From Isoetes taiwanensis (lineage: Eukaryota > Streptophyta > Lycopodiopsida > Isoetales > Isoetaceae), in assembly GCA_021234155.1 (NCBI GenBank), contig JAJEKV010000018.1:14330925-14394924 (forward strand): 64,000 bases of DNA. The letters are read 5' to 3'. This document shows, one piece after another, positions 10,931-20,279 of the stretch (the stretch's first letter is position 1; every line of letters starts with the position of its first letter). The notes below the pieces were generated by a model. It saw nothing but the letters and a program-made list of their open reading frames with translations, ran no database searches and was not told the origin of the DNA. The translations under genes were made by a program, and so were the position numbers.

Positions 10931-11574
10931 TTTGGCACTAGTGCACATAAGCTTGCAACTTTTGTGCAACAACTTGATTATTTCCCTTTTTTATGCTCAT
11001 TTTGGGAATTTGTGCACTTTCTCTCTCTAATTTGACTCTTAGAGAGAGAATATGATCTTAGATCATGGGAGAGGCCAAATTGAGTGGAGTTTATTGCTTT
11101 TTCAAGATGGTGGTGACATAATGAATGTGTGATGTAAGAATGGTACATGAATGATATGTTTTGACTAGAGAAAAGGCTATTTGCCAAATTTGCTAAGGGA
11201 TATGAAGGTGAGACATGGAATATGAGGCAAGTAGGGTATTTGAATAGGAATAAGGGGATGAACTCTAGAGGTGAACCATGTGAAATAGTGCTCATGCCAA
11301 GAACTAAAAAATTAGCCACATACCAAGTCAACTTGAGGGGTCTTCCAATCTTCAAATTCTAGCTTATTTTGCTTGAATCTTACTTCCTTGCTTTGCTTGT
11401 GTGATTTTCAATGAAAGTCCTCTCCTTGGCTCTTCAAGCAAGTGTCTACTTGTGATCTTCAGGGATGAGAGTCTTCAAATCTGTAGTACTTGTATTCCAA
11501 TGCTCAAGTCAATATGCAAGCATAGACATATCATTGTGTGCAATGCTCTTCTATGCTGCCAAAGTGTGGCAGCA

Positions 11575-11705
11575 TCATGCCAAACAAAAAGGATAGGCTG
11601 GTCTCCCAACCTCTGAATTTTGCAGATGAATCATCTAAAGTTCCTGCTAGTTGCCAATATGGAGATATGGTTGGCAACTTGTGATCCTGCAATGGATGAG
11701 AGCAA
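11575..11705 (-). other. Family-3 3' UTR remnant with polypurine-tract hairpin
   Basis: Read on the minus strand just before the LTR start is GTTTGGCATGA, the counterpart of TTTTGGCGAGA in family 1. A worn form of the GGCTG hairpin lies at 11,596-11,612. A 3' UTR hairpin, GTTGCCAA/TTGGCAAC, flanks a loop containing ATATGG at about 11,650-11,672. The segment then breaks into an unrelated LTR end near 11,705. Confidence 0.6.
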
Positions 11706-12359
11706 AGAATGGTAATGAGAGCACTTTTGGCCCACTTGCCATCTATTCTTAGGGCCTGTGTGAGCTACAGGCTTTGAAATCATCCAAAAATACCACACCT
11801 AGCTCAAGTTATAAAAATTAGCACTCTGTTTTGACCAGTTTTGACTGTATTTTGTCAAATCCAACCACAAAAATACTTTTACAGGTCCAAATGGAAATCT
11901 GACTGCATGTCTCTCTTCCTTATCACCATTGCAGTACATTTGCTTTGGAAATTCCCAAAAAAACACGCTTGGCAACTCTAAATCTCATTTTCTGATCACT
12001 GTTTTCCATATTTGACTTCTATTGACCAAATTTTGACCCCACTTTGAGATCGAATAACTCTCAAATTTAGTCTCTGACTTGGTCAGGGACTTTATCACTG
12101 GAGACCTACAACTTTTTTGAGCAAGTCTACAGCAGTTGACTCGAGAAATCAATCCACCTTTCATCACCACATCTGTTTTAGTCAAGGTACCATTTTTTGG
12201 AAATGGGAAAGGTATAAAACTCCAAGTTTTTGAACTTCTCTCTAAATTCATCTTGCATAGACTGATCACCTTAAGTGATCTGGAGGTTCTAACCCCAATT
12301 TGGGTGTAAACTCAAATTGGTTCCTTGTGGTTGTTCTTTAAGCCAGGTTTAGGGTCAAC
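11706..12359 (+). repeat. Orphan LTR 3' end of family 1
   Basis: These 650 bases align with the last part of the element 1 LTR (about 790-1,429). They include the GATCACCTTAAGTGATC hairpin, TGGAGGTTCTAACC and the terminal GGGTCAAC. The final A and any primer-binding site are missing, and at 12,360 the sequence jumps to the middle of another LTR. It is a recombination or deletion remnant. Confidence 0.8.
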
Positions 12360-12360
12360 G

Positions 12361-14007
12361 GATGCTTCTTGAAGATTGGAAGACAAAGTTTGGAAGACCC
12401 CAGGGTATTTGATTCCACCTCCTAGCCATATTTTATCCATATTCTTACCCCCATTTTGAAATTTTCCTAGTCATAATTCCCTTATACCTATACCCCCCCT
12501 TGCTCACCTTTTTGCCAATCACACCATGCTTTGCCTAAATCCTTTTTTCTTAATGCCTTTTGCCTCTCCCAAAAGATGATCTTCCCATTTCATATTCTTT
12601 TTCTCATTTTTATTCCCCATGTCACACCCTTGCAAATGCCCCTAGTTTAATTCTTGTTTGTAATTTCTTATACCCCTTTTGCTTCACCCACCATTGTGCC
12701 TTAAGTATCCATGTTACCCATATACCCCATGGAATATTCCAAGCATGGTATCTAGACCTAGCATATTCCCAAGAAATTAGGGTTGCCATTGCCTCAAATG
12801 ATCTAAACTTCTCAACTATTTTATGGGGCACCTTTTAAACCATAGCCTAGCTTTTCAAAATTTCGAAATACAGCATATTCCGAGTTTATACTCCAAAAAA
12901 TACGGCTACCGTATCGCGAGATTCCTGGAAAAATACAGTTGAACAACCCTAAACCTGGAAACTTGCTCGAATCACGCCGGAATTCTATAAAAACTACCTA
13001 TTCTTGGATTCCCGCTCATAAGCATCTCATTAAGCCTAAAATTAAGTCCTAAGATGTCGGAATCATCAAATCTAAACCTATATACCGGGGAAACAATGAC
13101 AGAAGTTTTTTGAACCAGACGCATCAAACCTCAACATGCTGAGCATGATCTGAAGACGTTTATGAAGTATCTGAGCATTCCACAGTTCGATTTGAGAAAA
13201 TTGGACTGATTATCCTACTATGATATTATTACATGACCTTTTGAGATCTTCTGATGATTGATTTCTGTTCTTATGACCTACATCTATCTTGTATTACTTT
13301 CATATCAATGGAAATTGCCTGCCAAGTGCCAAAAAGTTTGACTGTCATATTCTTTTAGCATTCTAGCCATGAAAACATTTTTACAGTAAGATATTCTACA
13401 ATCTTTTCTTGCATATGACCATTTGCCCCTCATTTCCAATCATATTTGCACCTTTGTGCACAAAAAGTTCGAAAAAAAAACCATTCCAAACTCAAGTTAT
13501 CATTTTTTGCATTTGCCAAAAAAATAGTTTTAGTGATTCAAAATAAGATTTGAGTGCATGCCCCACACCTTTGGGATCCATACTTCATCTCAGTTTTGGA
13601 ATTTCTCAAAAATTCCCTCTGCAACTCAAGTTACAAAATTCTGAGATATGTCTGTGGCTTTGACTGGTATTGACCAAAATTGACTCAACTTTGAGATCGA
13701 ATATCTTGCAGACTAGAACTCGGACTTGGTCAAGATCTTTTCCCTTTCATGCCTATAACTCTTCTACACTAGTCACAATCATTTGACCTTGAAAATCAAT
13801 CCACCTATGAGAATTACATCGATTTGAGTGAAGGCTCCTTATTCTTGAATTGGGAAACGTATGAGTACTTGATATTTGAGCTTTTTCTTTAAAAAATTCT
13901 TGTGTAGACTGATCACGTTAAGTGATCTGGAGGTTCCAACCCCAACTTGAGCCTAAATTCAAGTTGGATTCTTGTGTTTGACTCTCTAGCCAGGTTGAGG
14001 GTCAACA
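12361..14007 (+). repeat. Element 2 5' LTR, 5'-truncated
   Basis: The sequence enters the LTR at the GATTGGAAGACAAAGTTTGGAAGACCCC-like block that lies about 230 bases into the intact LTR of element 3, and runs to GGGTCAACA. The U5 hairpin GATCAC/GTGATC here has loop GTTAA. The motif TGGAGGTTCCAACC in U5 matches the first bases of the primer-binding site that follows. Confidence 0.85.
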
Positions 14008-14010
14008 TCT

Positions 14011-14028
14011 TGGAGGTTCCACCGAGAT
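14011..14028 (+). other. Element 2 primer-binding site
   Basis: TGGAGGTTCCACCGAGAT starts three bases after the LTR end. It is the closest of the set to the 3' end of tRNA-Gln as I remember it (CGGTGGAACCU plus CCA). It differs at two positions from the sites of elements 6 and 7 and at one from those of elements 1 and 3. Confidence 0.8.
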
Positions 14029-14048
14029 CTTCCTGGATCTCAGAACTC

Positions 14049-15639
14049 ATGGGTCCAAAGCAAAAATTTCCAGCAGAGCAAGAACCATTAGAAGATGTTG
14101 ATGCACCAGATCATTGCAGAGAAAGGCCATTGCCTTCAAGTTTCTCAACTAGCCTGCTTCAAAACATGCCATATCAATTTGAGTTGAATGTCCCTGTTCC
14201 CTTGCCTACTTTTGATTCCAGTATGAGTGCTAACAACTTTTTGAGAATATTTGAAGATTATTACAGGGATTTTGGTTTCAAAAAAGGGTGCAAGCTTTCA
14301 GAATTTGAAAAATGTTTCAAAGAAGAGAGTCAAGCTGGTGCTTGGTTAACTTATGAGAAGTTAATGGGTACCACCTCATGGGATGAGCTCGTCAAGAAGT
14401 TCTTGGACAGGTTTGGTAAGTTAGCTGCTCCAAAAGATTTGGTTAATGAGTTGCAAAGTTTTTCTATACATGCAGGAGAAAGTGTGAATCAGTACAAAGA
14501 AAGGTTTAGTACATTTATGAGTAGGTATCAAAGGGCACAGGTCACAATTCCAACCCTTTTTTTAGTTACTACTTTTATCAATGGCTTGGAAAGAAGACCA
14601 GATATCCAAAGGAAGTTGCTCAAGATCCAAGCTGCTGAAGGTTTTGATTCCATATACAAAGTTTTTACCAAAACCACTGACCTGACTCAGATGCTCTCTA
14701 CCTTACCTGACAAACATCACATTTCCCACCATAATCATGACCCTTTTTACCCTGATGCTACTGATGCACAGTATGACCATCACTCTTCCATCCCAGTTTA
14801 CGCCATACAGAAGGAAAAGAAAAAATCTAAAGAGGAGGAAGCTAATTCCCAGGTTGCAGAGGTTAAGGCAGACCTATCTAAAGTTACTGAGGCTTTAGCA
14901 GAATTAACCAAACAATTGGTTGAACTCAAGGCTACAAGAACAGGTAGAACTTATCCTGAATGTATTCATTGCAATAGGAACTCTCATCCATCAGAAATTT
15001 GCTATTGGCAAGTGTGTCCTAAATGCAATAGGAAAGGTCACTTTGGAAAGGAATGTCCTGTTTGTTCTTTTTGTAAAGAAATTGGCCATACTGACATCAA
15101 GTGTGTTGTTAAGGAATACTTTGCTAAGTAGGAAAAGGAGAAGAGACCAGAATCCAAACCTCCTGTGAGATTTGCTGAACAAAGTACTTCTATAAGGTTT
15201 ATTCAAGCTACAGAAGTTCCCAAAGCTGAAGAAGTTATGGTAGTGCAAACTAGAAGTATGAATGAAGCCAATGTACATGCTGAATCAAGTAGACACCCCA
15301 CTGCCAGGTCTTCACCACCTATAATGGAATCACCTGCTCAAATGATAGCTCCTCCCCCACAACAAAAATATGGTAAGAAAGGCCAAGACATTGATGAAGT
15401 TGATGTTTTGCTCAAAAACTCCAAACTAAGTGTGGATCTCTTCACCTTGCTAAAGAATGCACCTAGCTATAGAAAAAGGGTACTTCAGCAAACTGGTGGT
15501 GAGGCATTGAATGCTTGTGTAAATTTCACTGTTGCCACTAATCTTGTTCTAGCACAGAATGAAGAAGACCCTGGAGCATTCACATGTTCAGCTGCTTTAG
15601 GGGGTTATACTTTCTCAAATGTGTTGCTTGATGGGGGAT
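14049..15639 (+). pseudogene. Element 2 gag and protease N-half (one nonsense codon, then interrupted)
   Basis: Gag starts at the ATG 42 bases after the LTR (MGPKQKFPAEQEPLEDVD). It continues through the capsid segment and three CCHC knuckles (CIHCNRNSHPSEIC, CPKCNRKGHFGKEC, CSFCKEIGHTDIKC). A TAG at 15,129-15,131 replaces a glutamine codon kept in elements 3 and 6. The same frame reopens and runs through the linker to the protease motif VLLDGG. There the LTR of element 3 interrupts it at 15,640. The protease resumes at 25,733 after the GGGAT target duplication. Confidence 0.9.
15635..15639 (+). other. Target site duplication GGGAT, left copy (element 3)
   Basis: GGGAT directly precedes TGTTGCCC of element 3, and GGGAT directly follows its last CAACA at 25,728-25,732. 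Removing the insertion and one copy restores the protease reading LLDGGSP. Confidence 0.95.
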
Positions 15640-17480
15640 TGTTGCCCCCAAAGGGCAACATACTAACTGTTAGCTCATGTGTTGAAGTAGGTCAAGTTAT
15701 TGTGGAAGAATTAAATCAAAAGGAGCTTGGTAGTCAACATTGATATGAAGGTCAAACAATATCAATCTTCAAAGGTCAACTCCCATGAAAAATGCTCTAT
15801 CAGAAGTCAAAGGTTTTCAAAAGATGCTCTATACTATTCTGGGTTGTGAAGATTGGAAAATGCTTTTTGAAGTTTGGAAGACAAAGTTTGGAAGACCCCA
15901 TGGTATTAGATTCCACCCCCTAGTCATTTTTATCCATTTTCTTACCCCCATTTTCCTAGTCATATTCCCCTTATGCTTATATTCTCCCTTGCTCACCTTT
16001 TTGCCAAATCACACCTTGTTTGCCTAATTCCTTTTCTCTAATGCCTTTTGCCTTTCCAATTCATATCCCTTTTCCCATTCTTATCACACCTTTATAAATA
16101 CCTCTAGTCCATTTCTTGTTTGGAATTTTATGATCATTTTGCTTTGCCCACCATTGTGCCTTAAATATTCATGTTACCCATGGAATATCCCAATGCATGG
16201 TATCTAGACCTAGCATATTCCCCAAAAAAATTAGGGTTGCCATCTCCTCAAATGATCAAATTACCTAACTATTTTATAAGGCACCCTTTGAAACCATGGC
16301 CTAGCTTTTCTAAATGGCTGAATACAGCATATTCTTGGTTTATACTTCCAAAAATACGGCCACCGTATCGCGCAAACTCTGGAAAAATACAGTGAAGAAC
16401 CCTAAACTTAGAAACTTGCTCGAATCACGCCGGAATTGGGATCTTAAGCTACAAAAATTACCTATTCTTGGATTCCCGCTCATCAGCATCCCATTAAGCC
16501 TATAATCAAGCCCTAAGATGTCGGAATCATTAAATCTAAATCTATACACCGGGGAAAACAATGACAGAGTTTTTTGAAGGCCCAGACGCATCAAACCTCG
16601 ACATTGATACATGCTGAGCATGATCTGATGACGTTCATGAAGTATCTGAGTGTTCCACAGTTCGATTTGAGAAAATTGGACTGATATTTTTGATTTGATA
16701 TTATTTGTTGACCTTCTAAGCCATGTTGATGATTGATCTATGATCCTAAGACTCTTATTTACCTTGTACTACCTTCAGATCAATGGAAATTGCCTGCCAA
16801 GTATTTAAAAAGTTGACTGTCATGATCCTTTAGTATTTTTGCATCACAAACATTTTTACAGTAGAGTATTCCTTCATTTTTCCCTGCATATGACCATTTG
16901 CACTTCCTTCTCCATCATATTTGCACCTGTGTGCACAAAAATTCCGCAAAAAATCCATCCCAAACTCAAGTTACCATTTTTTTGCATTCTGTCTGATACA
17001 AGTTTAGACTGATATTCACAAAACAGTGCCAAAAAAATAGTTTTAGTGATCTAAATTATGATTTGAATGCATGCCCCTCACCTTTGGGATCTACATTGCA
17101 CCTCAGCTTTGGAATTCCTTCAAAATTCAACCTACAACTCAAGTTACAAAAGTCTGAGCTCTGTTTGTAGTTTTGACTGATATTGACCAAAATTTGACCC
17201 AACTTAGAGATCGAATATCTTGCAAATTAAAACTCAGACTTGGTCAAGTCACAGTCATTTGACCTTGGAAATCAATCCTTCTGTGAGATCTGCATTGATT
17301 TGAGTAAGAGGTCCATATTCTAGAATTGGGAAAGGTATGAGAACTCTGTAACTGAGCTTTTTCTTTGAGAAATTCTTGTGTAGATTGATCACCTCAAGTG
17401 ATCTGGAGGTTCTAACCCCAACTTGAGTGGAAACTCAAGTTGGCTCCTTGTGTTTGACTCTCTAGCCAGGTTGGGGTCCA
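15640..17480 (+). repeat. Element 3 5' LTR
   Basis: It starts with the TGTTGCCC/GGGCAACA hairpin (15,640-15,660). The end is slightly damaged, reading GGGGTCCA where the 3' copy has GGGGGTCAACA. Compared with the 3' LTR it lacks about 40 bp near 17,246, between two short CAAG repeats, and it lacks the (CTAT)n-tailed insertion. Confidence 0.92.
16093..16100 (+). promoter_or_regulatory. Candidate TATA box of element 3 LTR
   Basis: TATAAATA lies about 450 bases into the LTR in the context CCTTTATAAATACC, a strong plant TATA match. It recurs at 24,301-24,308 in the 3' LTR. Transcript start about 30 bases downstream is inferred. Confidence 0.6.
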
Positions 17481-17483
17481 TCT

Positions 17484-17501
17484 TGGAGGTTCTACCGAGA
17501 T
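17484..17501 (+). other. Element 3 primer-binding site
   Basis: TGGAGGTTCTACCGAGAT follows the LTR after TCT. It is identical to the site of element 1, and its first eleven bases are repeated in U5 at about 17,404. Confidence 0.8.
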
Positions 17502-17521
17502 CTTCCTGGATCTCAAAACTC

Positions 17522-19351
17522 ATGGCTCCTAAACAAAAATTTCCAGCAGAACAAGAGCCATTAGAAGATATTGATGCATCAGATCGTTGCAGAGAAAGGC
17601 CATTGAATTCAAGTTTTTCAACTAGCCTGCTTCAAAACATGCCATATCAATTTGAATTGAATGTCCCTGTTCCTTTGCCTACTTTTGATTCCAGTATGAG
17701 TGCTAATAACTTCTTGAGAATATTTGAGGATTATTACAGAGATTATGGCTTCAAGAACGGTTGCAAGCTCTCAGAGTTCGAAAAATGTTTCAAAGAAGAA
17801 AGTGAAGCTGGTGCTTGGTTAACTTATGAAAAGTTAATGGGTACCACTTCATGGGATGAACTTGTCAAGAAGTTCCTGGATAGATTTGGTAAGCTAGCTG
17901 CTCCAAAAGATTTGGTTAATGAATTGCAAGGTTTCTCTATACATGCAGGAGAGAGTGTGAATCGGTACAAGGAGAGGTTTAGTACATTTATGAGCAGGTG
18001 TCAAAGAGCACAAGTCACCATCCCAACTCTGTTTTTAGTCACTGCTTTTATTAATGGTCTGGAAGGAAGACCATATATCCAAAGGAAGTTGCTCAAGATC
18101 CAAGCTGCTGAAGGGTTTGATTCTATATACAAAGTCTTTGCCAAAACCACTGATTTAACTCAGATGCTCTCTACCTTGCCTGACAAGCACTATGTTCCTC
18201 ACCATAACCATGACCCGTTTTACCCTGATGCTACTGATGCACATTATGATCACCACCCTTCTATTCCAGTTTATGCCATACAGAAAGAAAAGAAGAAATC
18301 TAAAGATGAGGAAGCAAGTTCTCAGGTTGCAGAGGTGAAGTCAGATCTATCTAAGGTTACTGAAGCCCTAGCAGAAATAACCAAACAATTGGTTGAACTC
18401 AAGGCTGCAAGAACAGGTAAAACTTACCCTGAATGTATTCATTGCAATAGAAATTCTCACCCATCAGAAATTTGTTATTGGCAAGTGTGCCCCAAATGTA
18501 ATAGAAAAGGCCACTTTGGAAAGGAATGTCATGTTTGTTCTTTTTGTAAAGAGGTCGGCCATACTAATGCTAGGTGTGCTGTTAAGGAATATTTTGCTAA
18601 GCAGGAAAAAGAGAAGAGACCAGAGCCTAAACCTCCTGTGAGATTCGCTGAACCAAGCACCTCTATAAGATTTATTCAAGCTACAGAAGCTCCTAAATCT
18701 GAAGAAGTTATGGTGGTACAAACTAGAAGCATGAATGAAGCTCAAGTACATGCTGAACCAAGTAGGCATTCTACTGCCAGGTCTTCACCACCTGTAGTGG
18801 AATCATCTGCTCAAATCATAGCCCCACCCCCTCAGCAAAGATATGGTAAGAAAGATCAAGACTTTGATGAGGTTGATGTTTTGCTTAAAAATTCCAAGGT
18901 GAGTGTGGATCTTCTTACCTTGTTAAAGATTGCACCTAGTTACAGAAAAAGGGTACTTCAGCAAACTAATGGTGAGGTATTAAATGCTTGTGTGAATTTT
19001 ACTGATGCCACTAACCTTGTTCTAGCCCAGAATGAAGAAGACCCTGGTGCATTTACATGTTCAGCTACTTTAGGAGGATATACCTTCTCAAATGTGTTAC
19101 TTGATGGTGGATCTCCCCTAAATATTATGCCATATCACATTATGAAAAAATGTGGTTTCGAGGTGGACAAGAAAGCTTCTATACTATTGAGATCTTTTTA
19201 TAATGCTAAGATCACCCCTATTGGTGTGGTAACTAAAGTGCCTGTTAATACAAAGGGCATAACTGTAGCTGCTAACTTTATTGTGGTAGCTTTTGAAGAC
19301 ATAAGGGATGAGTCTGATATCTATGATTTACTTTTAGGAAGGAGGTGGTGA
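17522..19351 (+). pseudogene. Element 3 Gag and protease, open segment to a premature TGA
   Basis: The frame starts at MAPKQKFPAEQEPLEDID and includes a Gag capsid of about 250 residues, a Lys/Glu-rich segment, three zinc knuckles, a basic and proline-rich linker, and the aspartic protease. The protease carries LLDGGSPLNIMPYHIMKKCG and, near its end, DIYDLLLGRRW. A TGA replaces the Leu codon after GRRW that elements 2 and 6 keep. Downstream residues continue in the same frame, so this is a single substitution. The triple knuckle is more than the one or two usual in Ty3-type Gag. Confidence 0.92.
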
Positions 19352-19357
19352 GCTACT

Positions 19358-20278
19358 GTGGATGCTAGACCAGTCTGGTCTCAAGGGAGATGTACCATCT
19401 CCAATGGCTCTCAGACTGCTACAATCTATAATCAAGATGGCTCCTATGGTTCCAGTGAGGAGGTAAACTTTATTAAGGAAATGCTAATTGAAGAACCTTT
19501 GGGATTTTACAGAGTAAAAAATACAAGACCAAGGAAATATGAAATGGTTCCTCTCATCATGGAATGTGCACTCCCCAACAAACAAGGACCATCAGGATTC
19601 TTATGGTTTGATGGAGGTATTTCTAAAAAACTAAATATTGCATCATCTGCTGCTATTTTGAAAGATTCCTCTCATAAACTTTTAGCTAAAGTAGGGAGAA
19701 TCTTCCCCCAAATTACATCTAATGTAGCAGAATATAAGGCTTTGATTGCAGGTCTTCAGGAAGCCAAAGCTATGGATATTGCCAACATCCACATTTTTGG
19801 TGACTCACAATTAATTTGTAGACAAGTTTCAGGAGATTACCAAACAAAAAATGCAGATATGGAGCTCCTAAAAAACCAAGTAATGGGAGTGCTTTCGAGT
19901 TTTGCTTCATGGGAGATTACTCACATACCAAGAGAGGAAAATGTGGAAGCTGATACCCTATGCAGGGAAACTCTCATGACACACCTAACTGAGGGAGCTA
20001 TTCCAGAGGAAGACCTTGATGCTAGTGAGGTAAAAGCTCTTTGTCCTATTCTAACCATTAATGCATCAGAAGAAAAGGATACTGAAGAGATTACCATTAC
20101 AAAAAATGGTAAAACTAGAACCCTGTTTGTTGGAGATCTCATTGAATACCAAAATAGGGAGAATATACAAATGTTCTTTGAAGAAAGGAAGGAAGTGTTT
20201 GCTTGGAATTATTCTGAGCTTACTGGTATTAAAGCTGAGGTATGCCAATTTGAAATCAAGATTAAGGAAGGGTGTAAA
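19358..20278 (+). pseudogene. Element 3 upstream RNase H (RVT_3 / aRNH type)
   Basis: This segment holds a complete type-I RNase H placed between protease and RT. First Asp is in LWFDGG, Glu in SNVAEYKALIAGLQEA, second Asp in GDSQLICRQVSGDYQ, and last Asp in HIPREENVEADTLCR. The form matches the extra RNase H of plant Tat elements, which normally follows RT. A linker with TLFVGDLIEYQNRE and a Trp-rich EVFAWNYSEL leads into RT. The frame is lost near 20,279 by a short deletion. I infer that this domain supplies the RNase H activity of the element. Confidence 0.9.
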
Positions 20279-20279
20279 C

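Larger units (their letters stand above)
9687..11574 (-). repeat. Family-3 LTR relic, 3'-truncated, minus strand
   Basis: Read on the minus strand, an LTR starts at 11,574 with a TGCTGCCA/TGGCAGCA hairpin (11,554-11,574) and runs to 9,687, where element 1 abuts it. It is a distant relative of the element 8 LTR (55,738-58,266). They share the tip hairpin, the CCCAAGCTC and GTCTTGGG(T/C)ACAGGATCAAA segment (about 9,850-9,890 against 56,607-56,637) and the CACG(T/C)GGCAGGGGGAGA block. The LTR 3' end is missing. Open frames at 10,409-10,636 and 10,978-11,355 resemble no protein I recognise. Confidence 0.75.
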
